A stretch of 8,192 nt of DNA. It comes from Candidatus Methanoperedens sp. (GTDB lineage: Archaea > Halobacteriota > Methanosarcinia > Methanosarcinales > Methanoperedenaceae). The stretch is from assembly GCA_027460605.1 (NCBI GenBank), contig JAPZAN010000116.1:1-8192 (forward strand). The letters run 5' to 3'. This document shows positions 5,351 to 8,192 of this stretch, in pieces. Each line of letters opens with the position of its first letter. Position 1 is the first letter of the stretch. The notes beneath the pieces are model-generated. The model saw nothing but the letters and a program-made list of their open reading frames with translations. It was not told the origin of the DNA and searched no databases. Made by a program: the position numbers and the translations under genes.

Positions 5351-6241
5351 TTAAAAGGGATTCTCTATCCGCGTTTTTTCATCCGGCACAAGCCCGCAGC
5401 ACATCCCGTAATAGTATACCTGATACCCGTTTTCTTTTGCAAAACCAATCGTTTGCATCGTCGGCGCCGCAATGCCGCTCACGCCGCCCTCAAGCGCGAT
5501 TTTTTCTATTTCATCCCGGTCTTTCCCGCTTGAGTGGGCGCACCCAAGTACAACCGGCGTTTCGGGGAACATTTCTTTTGCTTTTGTTATAACTTTTTCA
5601 AAATCTGAAGGCTTGGGCTTGATATGCGCCATCGGCGTACCGGCAACAGGCATCAATCCGGTTATTATTATCGTGGTTGGATTAATTATCCGTATGAGTT
5701 CAAGCGCTCGGTATTCCCCCCTCAATTCGCCAAAGTGCAATCCCACGCACACATGGGGGAATACTATGAGACCCGAATCTTCTATAGCGCGGAGGCTGTC
5801 CGTGTATTCCTTTTCCGAAACATCAAGACCGTAAACTTCCCTGACTGTGGTCATATCGCCAATCACATCAAAACCAATGCCGTCAAGCCCAGACTCTTTT
5901 AGCATGGAAGCCTCGTCGCTTGAAATGAAACCTGTGTGCGCAATAAGAACCAAATCTGTTTTTTCCTTGAGCTTTTTTATTGCAGGGATTAAACTGTTAA
6001 TCGGCACGCGTCCCCGTTCATCACAGCCGCCTGTGAGGAGTATGCCTTTTGCTCCATGTTTGTAAAGCGAAATCGCTTTCTTTTCAAGCTCATCGCAAGT
6101 TGTTGCGGGAATCAGGGCTTCGAGCAATTTGCCTTTACAGTGCTGGCACATGAGGGCGCAGGAGCTTCCTGTAATCGAGAGCGAAGGGAAAAGAGATGAG
6201 GTGATGAAGAAGTTGATTTTTTTAACTCTATTTTCAGGCAT
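5351..6241 (-). CDS. Radical SAM protein, biotin-synthase-like, function unknown
   Basis: The 296-residue protein has the CX3CX2C cluster motif of radical SAM enzymes at Cys28, Cys32 and Cys35, binding the [4Fe-4S] that cleaves S-adenosylmethionine. LLTGGCDERGRVP (68-80) fits the SAM-binding GGE-like position, and a TIM-barrel-like pattern follows: VLIAHTGF (98-105), GIGFDVIG (121-128), VFPHVCVGLHFGE, IIITGLMPVAGTPM and VVLGCAHSSGKDRDEI. I recognise this as the archaeal group described as biotin synthase homologues (COG1856-like), not biotin synthase itself. A Cys-Cys pair at 281-282 near the C-terminus and Cys73 could bind a second cluster. Archaeal split lipoyl synthases (LipS1/LipS2) are a related biotin-synthase-like group, so that role is possible but unproven. 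The start is the ATG at 6241. It is divergent from rfcS and shares a 74-bp promoter region. Confidence 0.85.
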   Translation of the reverse strand: MPENRVKKINFFITSSLFPSLSITGSSCALMCQHCKGKLLEALIPATTCDELEKKAISLYKHGAKGILLTGGCDERGRVPINSLIPAIKKLKEKTDLVLIAHTGFISSDEASMLKESGLDGIGFDVIGDMTTVREVYGLDVSEKEYTDSLRAIEDSGLIVFPHVCVGLHFGELRGEYRALELIRIINPTTIIITGLMPVAGTPMAHIKPKPSDFEKVITKAKEMFPETPVVLGCAHSSGKDRDEIEKIALEGGVSGIAAPTMQTIGFAKENGYQVYYYGMCCGLVPDEKTRIENPF

Positions 6242-6276
6242 ATTTATCTTATAGTGCAGGGTGCTGATGAGAATCA

Positions 6277-6290
6277 GGGAAACTTAAATA
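6277..6290 (+). promoter_or_regulatory. BRE and TATA box of rfcS
   Basis: Purine-rich GGGAAA (6277-6282) directly precedes CTTAAATA (6283-6290), a good BRE-TATA pair. Its TATA centre is about 29 nt before the ATG at 6316, so the rfcS mRNA would be leaderless or nearly so. Read on the other strand the same AT-rich box (TATTTAAG) could place TBP for the divergent radical SAM gene, with a leader of about 20 nt. Confidence 0.55.
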
Positions 6291-6315
6291 ATACTTGCTT
6301 CTTAATAAGCCTTGC

Positions 6316-7281
6316 ATGCTCAAAGAAGAAATCTGGATTGAGAAATACCGTCCAAAAAAGCTGGATGACGTGGTGGGGCAGGTTGAAGTAATGAAGCGCC
6401 TGAAATCCTATATCCAGGCAAGGAACCTCCCGCATCTTCTTTTCTCAGGCCCTCCCGGAGTCGGGAAAACCGCTTCAGCCATATGCGTGGCGCGTGAACT
6501 TTTTGGCGAATCATGGGCCAATAATTTCACCGAGTTAAATGCCAGCGATGAGCGCGGCATCGATGTGGTCAGGAATAAAATCAAGAACTTTGCAAGGACG
6601 GCGCCACTTGGCGAAGCCGAATTCAAGATAATTTTCCTCGATGAAGCCGACGCTCTTACTTCTGATGCGCAATCCGCGCTCCGGAGAACGATGGAAAAAT
6701 ACACCGCTTCATGCCGTTTCATACTTTCATGCAATTATTCTTCAAAAATAATCGAACCCATCCAGTCAAGATGCGCTATTTACAGGTTCAAACCGATATC
6801 AAGCGCGGCGGTTGAGGAAAGGGTAAGGCATATCGCCAAAATTGAAGGCGTGACCCTCACGGATGACGGGATGGAAGCAATACGATACGTGGCTGCAGGC
6901 GATATGAGGCGCGCCATCAATGCCCTCCAGGCAGCCGCTATGCTTGACAAGACCGTAAATATGGATGCGATTTACAAGACGACAGCTACTGCAAAACCCG
7001 AAGAAGTGGTTGAATTGATAAAGCTTGGACTTGAGGGTAATTTCATGAAAGCCCGCGCGCAACTTGATTACCTCTTGATTGAACAGGGGCTTTCGGGTGA
7101 GGATATAATAGGGCAGATATACCGCGCCATGTTTGATATGACAATTCCCGACAAGATGAAAGTAGACCTTATTGACCGTATCGGTGAAATCGATTTCAGG
7201 ATGGCTGAGGGTGCAAACGAGCGGATTCAGCTTGAGGCACTGATAGCCCATTTTATTCTCTGCGGTGCAAGCAAAAAATGA
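6316..7281 (+). CDS. rfcS: Replication factor C small subunit (clamp loader ATPase)
   Basis: RfcS assembles with RfcL into the AAA+ complex that loads the PCNA sliding clamp on primed DNA. The 321-residue protein opens with IWIEKYRPKKLDDVVGQ (6-22). It has Walker A GPPGVGKT at 45-52, Walker B with DEAD at 109-112, the sensor-1 region ILSCNYSSKI (136-145) and the SRC arginine-finger motif at 151-153. The sensor-2 block GDMRRAINALQAAA follows, then the helical collar domain. Length is normal for an archaeal RfcS, and no intein interrupts the Walker A or SRC regions, where archaeal RFC genes often carry them. An in-frame TTG at 6295 is rejected because the TATA box is only about 7 nt upstream of it. 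Its TGA stop overlaps the start of the next gene by 4 bases (ATGA), so the two are translationally coupled. Confidence 0.98.
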   Translation: MLKEEIWIEKYRPKKLDDVVGQVEVMKRLKSYIQARNLPHLLFSGPPGVGKTASAICVARELFGESWANNFTELNASDERGIDVVRNKIKNFARTAPLGEAEFKIIFLDEADALTSDAQSALRRTMEKYTASCRFILSCNYSSKIIEPIQSRCAIYRFKPISSAAVEERVRHIAKIEGVTLTDDGMEAIRYVAAGDMRRAINALQAAAMLDKTVNMDAIYKTTATAKPEEVVELIKLGLEGNFMKARAQLDYLLIEQGLSGEDIIGQIYRAMFDMTIPDKMKVDLIDRIGEIDFRMAEGANERIQLEALIAHFILCGASKK

Positions 7282-7793
7282 CCCTTGAAGCAACACTTTT
7301 GAATCTTTTCAGTTTCATTCCGCCATGGCTTGCGGTCATCCTGATCGCAGCGCTGCCAGTTGCAGAACTTCGTTTATCTATCCCTATTGCGATACTGAAA
7401 CCCCCTTATGGATACGGGTTTGACCCGCTCACCGCCTTTATCCTCTCGATTATCGGCAATATGTTACCTGTAATACCATTGCTTCTCTATCTTGAGCCTG
7501 TCTCGAATTATCTGCGGCGATGGAATACATGGGACAGGTATTTTACATGGTTGTTCAACAGGACCCATCATAAGCACAGCGGCGAATTTGAAAAATACGG
7601 GTCAATCGGGCTTGCGGTCTTCGTAGGCGTGCCCCTGCCTGCTACGGGTGCGTGGACGGGATGCGCGGCAGCTTTTGTTTTTGGCTTCAATTTCAAGAAC
7701 GCCCTCCTCGCAATATTTGCAGGTGTTCTGATAGCGGGAATAGTGGTCACGGTGTTAACCGTTACTGGAATAAATATATTTAATAGAGTATAG
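7278..7793 (+). CDS. Small integral membrane protein of the 'small multidrug export' family (COG2426)
   Basis: The 171-residue protein is strongly hydrophobic, with likely membrane segments at about 14-40, 51-72, 108-134 and 142-165, separated by a polar loop at 77-106 rich in aromatic, basic and histidine residues (HHKH at 97-100). The family blocks are visible: ALPVAELRLSIPIAI (25-39), GNMLPVIPLL (60-69) and VFVGVPLPATGAWTG (114-128), the last two resembling paired re-entrant proline/glycine motifs. The family name 'putative small multi-drug export protein' rests on weak evidence; substrate and transport direction are unknown. The ATG overlaps the rfcS stop in an ATGA junction, with GGTG at 7264-7267 as a possible ribosome binding site 10 nt upstream. 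It is therefore probably co-transcribed with rfcS, though no functional link is evident. Confidence 0.85.
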   Translation: MTLEATLLNLFSFIPPWLAVILIAALPVAELRLSIPIAILKPPYGYGFDPLTAFILSIIGNMLPVIPLLLYLEPVSNYLRRWNTWDRYFTWLFNRTHHKHSGEFEKYGSIGLAVFVGVPLPATGAWTGCAAAFVFGFNFKNALLAIFAGVLIAGIVVTVLTVTGINIFNRV

Positions 7794-7814
7794 TTTTCTT
7801 CAAAACATTTATCC

Positions 7815-7874
7815 ATTTATAATGCAATATATAGCGTGTTAATTGAGAGAGCGTATAACATCTATTTGAGAGAG
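7815..7874 (+). promoter_or_regulatory. Promoter region of the ArsR-like gene with a direct repeat
   Basis: Two TATA-like boxes are present, ATTTATAA (7815-7822) and ATATATAG (7827-7834), predicting transcription starts near 7845-7857 and a leader of about 25-40 nt. The 9-mer TTGAGAGAG occurs at 7843-7851 and again at 7866-7874, a 23-bp period close to two helical turns. The copies flank or overlap the expected start site, a position suited to a repressor. The second copy also places GAGAG 7 nt before the ATG, where it may act as a weak ribosome binding site. Confidence 0.45.
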
Positions 7875-7881
7875 ACCATTC

Positions 7882-8192
7882 ATGGGAAAAAGAACTCGTA
7901 TTATTAATGAACCATCAGATATTGTCCCGCTTCTTCGTGCATTTGGTTCTGATGCACATAAAAAAGTTTTCGATTGCCTCCAAAATGGCTGGAAAACCGA
8001 AGAGGAGATAGAGAAAGAAGTTGGGTTTAAACCGCGGGAAAGTCTTGATATTCTGAAAAAGAGCGGATTTGTGGAAAGCAAGTGGCGAATGCCGCAGCCC
8101 GGGAAAACCCCTGAAAAAGAATATCATTCGTCTTATTCCAGGGTCCAGGTCAATTTCCAATGCAGCGTTGAAGATTTAAGCGACATGATAAT
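7882..8192 (+). CDS. ArsR-family-like winged-helix transcriptional regulator, 5' part
   Basis: The gene runs off the right edge; 103 residues are visible from the ATG. It starts MGKRTRIINEPSDIVPLLRAFG and has a winged-helix pattern: a helix around 14-34 (PLLRAFGSDAHKKVFDCL), a helix-turn-helix around 37-59 (KTEEEIEKEVGF then ESLDILKKSGFVES) and a basic wing region with GKTPEKEYH at about 74-82. I associate this N-terminus with ArsR-type regulators of Methanosarcinales, from memory. The visible part lacks an obvious metal-binding cysteine pair; the single Cys32 and Cys96 are isolated. The DNA target and ligand are unknown. A direct repeat in its own leader suggests autoregulation. It lies 88 bp behind the membrane-protein gene on the same strand, with its own TATA-like boxes. 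Confidence 0.75.
   Translation, partial: MGKRTRIINEPSDIVPLLRAFGSDAHKKVFDCLQNGWKTEEEIEKEVGFKPRESLDILKKSGFVESKWRMPQPGKTPEKEYHSSYSRVQVNFQCSVEDLSDMI

Noticed and set aside
6239..6256. TATA-like CTATAAGA just before the radical SAM start
   Set aside because: It lies only about 8-15 nt from the ATG, too close for the usual TATA-to-start spacing.
6780..6800. GGTTCAAACC resembling a tRNA T-arm
   Set aside because: It is inside the rfcS coding frame and no other tRNA arms or acceptor stem surround it.
6316..7281. Possible intein in rfcS
   Set aside because: The Walker A and SRC regions are contiguous and the protein has the normal length without an insertion.

Overview
The window is archaeal, almost certainly euryarchaeal. 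It carries the archaeal/eukaryotic ribosomal proteins eL39 and eL31, translation factor aIF6, the small subunit of the archaeal clamp loader (RfcS) and HMG-CoA reductase of the mevalonate route to archaeal lipids. Several genes also have TATA-like boxes about 25-30 nt before the start codon and GGTGA-type ribosome binding sites. The last gene resembles ArsR-type regulators that I associate with Methanosarcinales, so a Methanosarcinales or Methanoperedens-like genome is my best guess. That placement is recognition from memory, not a search.

Layout. Bases 1-382 hold the N-terminal part of a LarE-type sulfur transferase (minus strand). Bases 383-717 are an AT-rich gap with no gene. A short ferritin/bacterioferritin-like protein (718-1128) and PurM of purine synthesis (1187-2179) follow, both on the minus strand. 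A 170-base gap with a 17-bp-stem inverted repeat separates PurM from a minus-strand translation operon read rpl39e, rpl31e, eif6 (3461 down to 2350). A 125-base divergent promoter region then leads to a class II HMG-CoA reductase (3587-4861) and a two-CBS-domain protein (4931-5335), both on the plus strand. A biotin-synthase-like radical SAM protein of unknown function (5351-6241, minus) converges on the CBS gene. A second divergent promoter drives rfcS (6316-7281), whose stop overlaps the start of a small membrane protein (7278-7793). The window ends in a truncated winged-helix regulator (7882 onward).

Most genes are housekeeping: translation (eL39, eL31, aIF6), replication (RfcS), lipid precursors (HmgA), purines (PurM) and iron handling (ferritin-like protein). 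I see no mobile element, CRISPR array, rRNA or tRNA. The most interesting signals are non-coding or subtle. An 8-bp hairpin abuts the Shine-Dalgarno of the ribosomal protein operon, with another half-site beside the hmgA TATA box. A large hairpin lies between eif6 and purM. A phased direct repeat precedes the terminal regulator gene. Among the proteins, the notable ones are a bacterial-type class II HMG-CoA reductase in an archaeon, a LarE with a CX2C pair, and an uncharacterised radical SAM enzyme.
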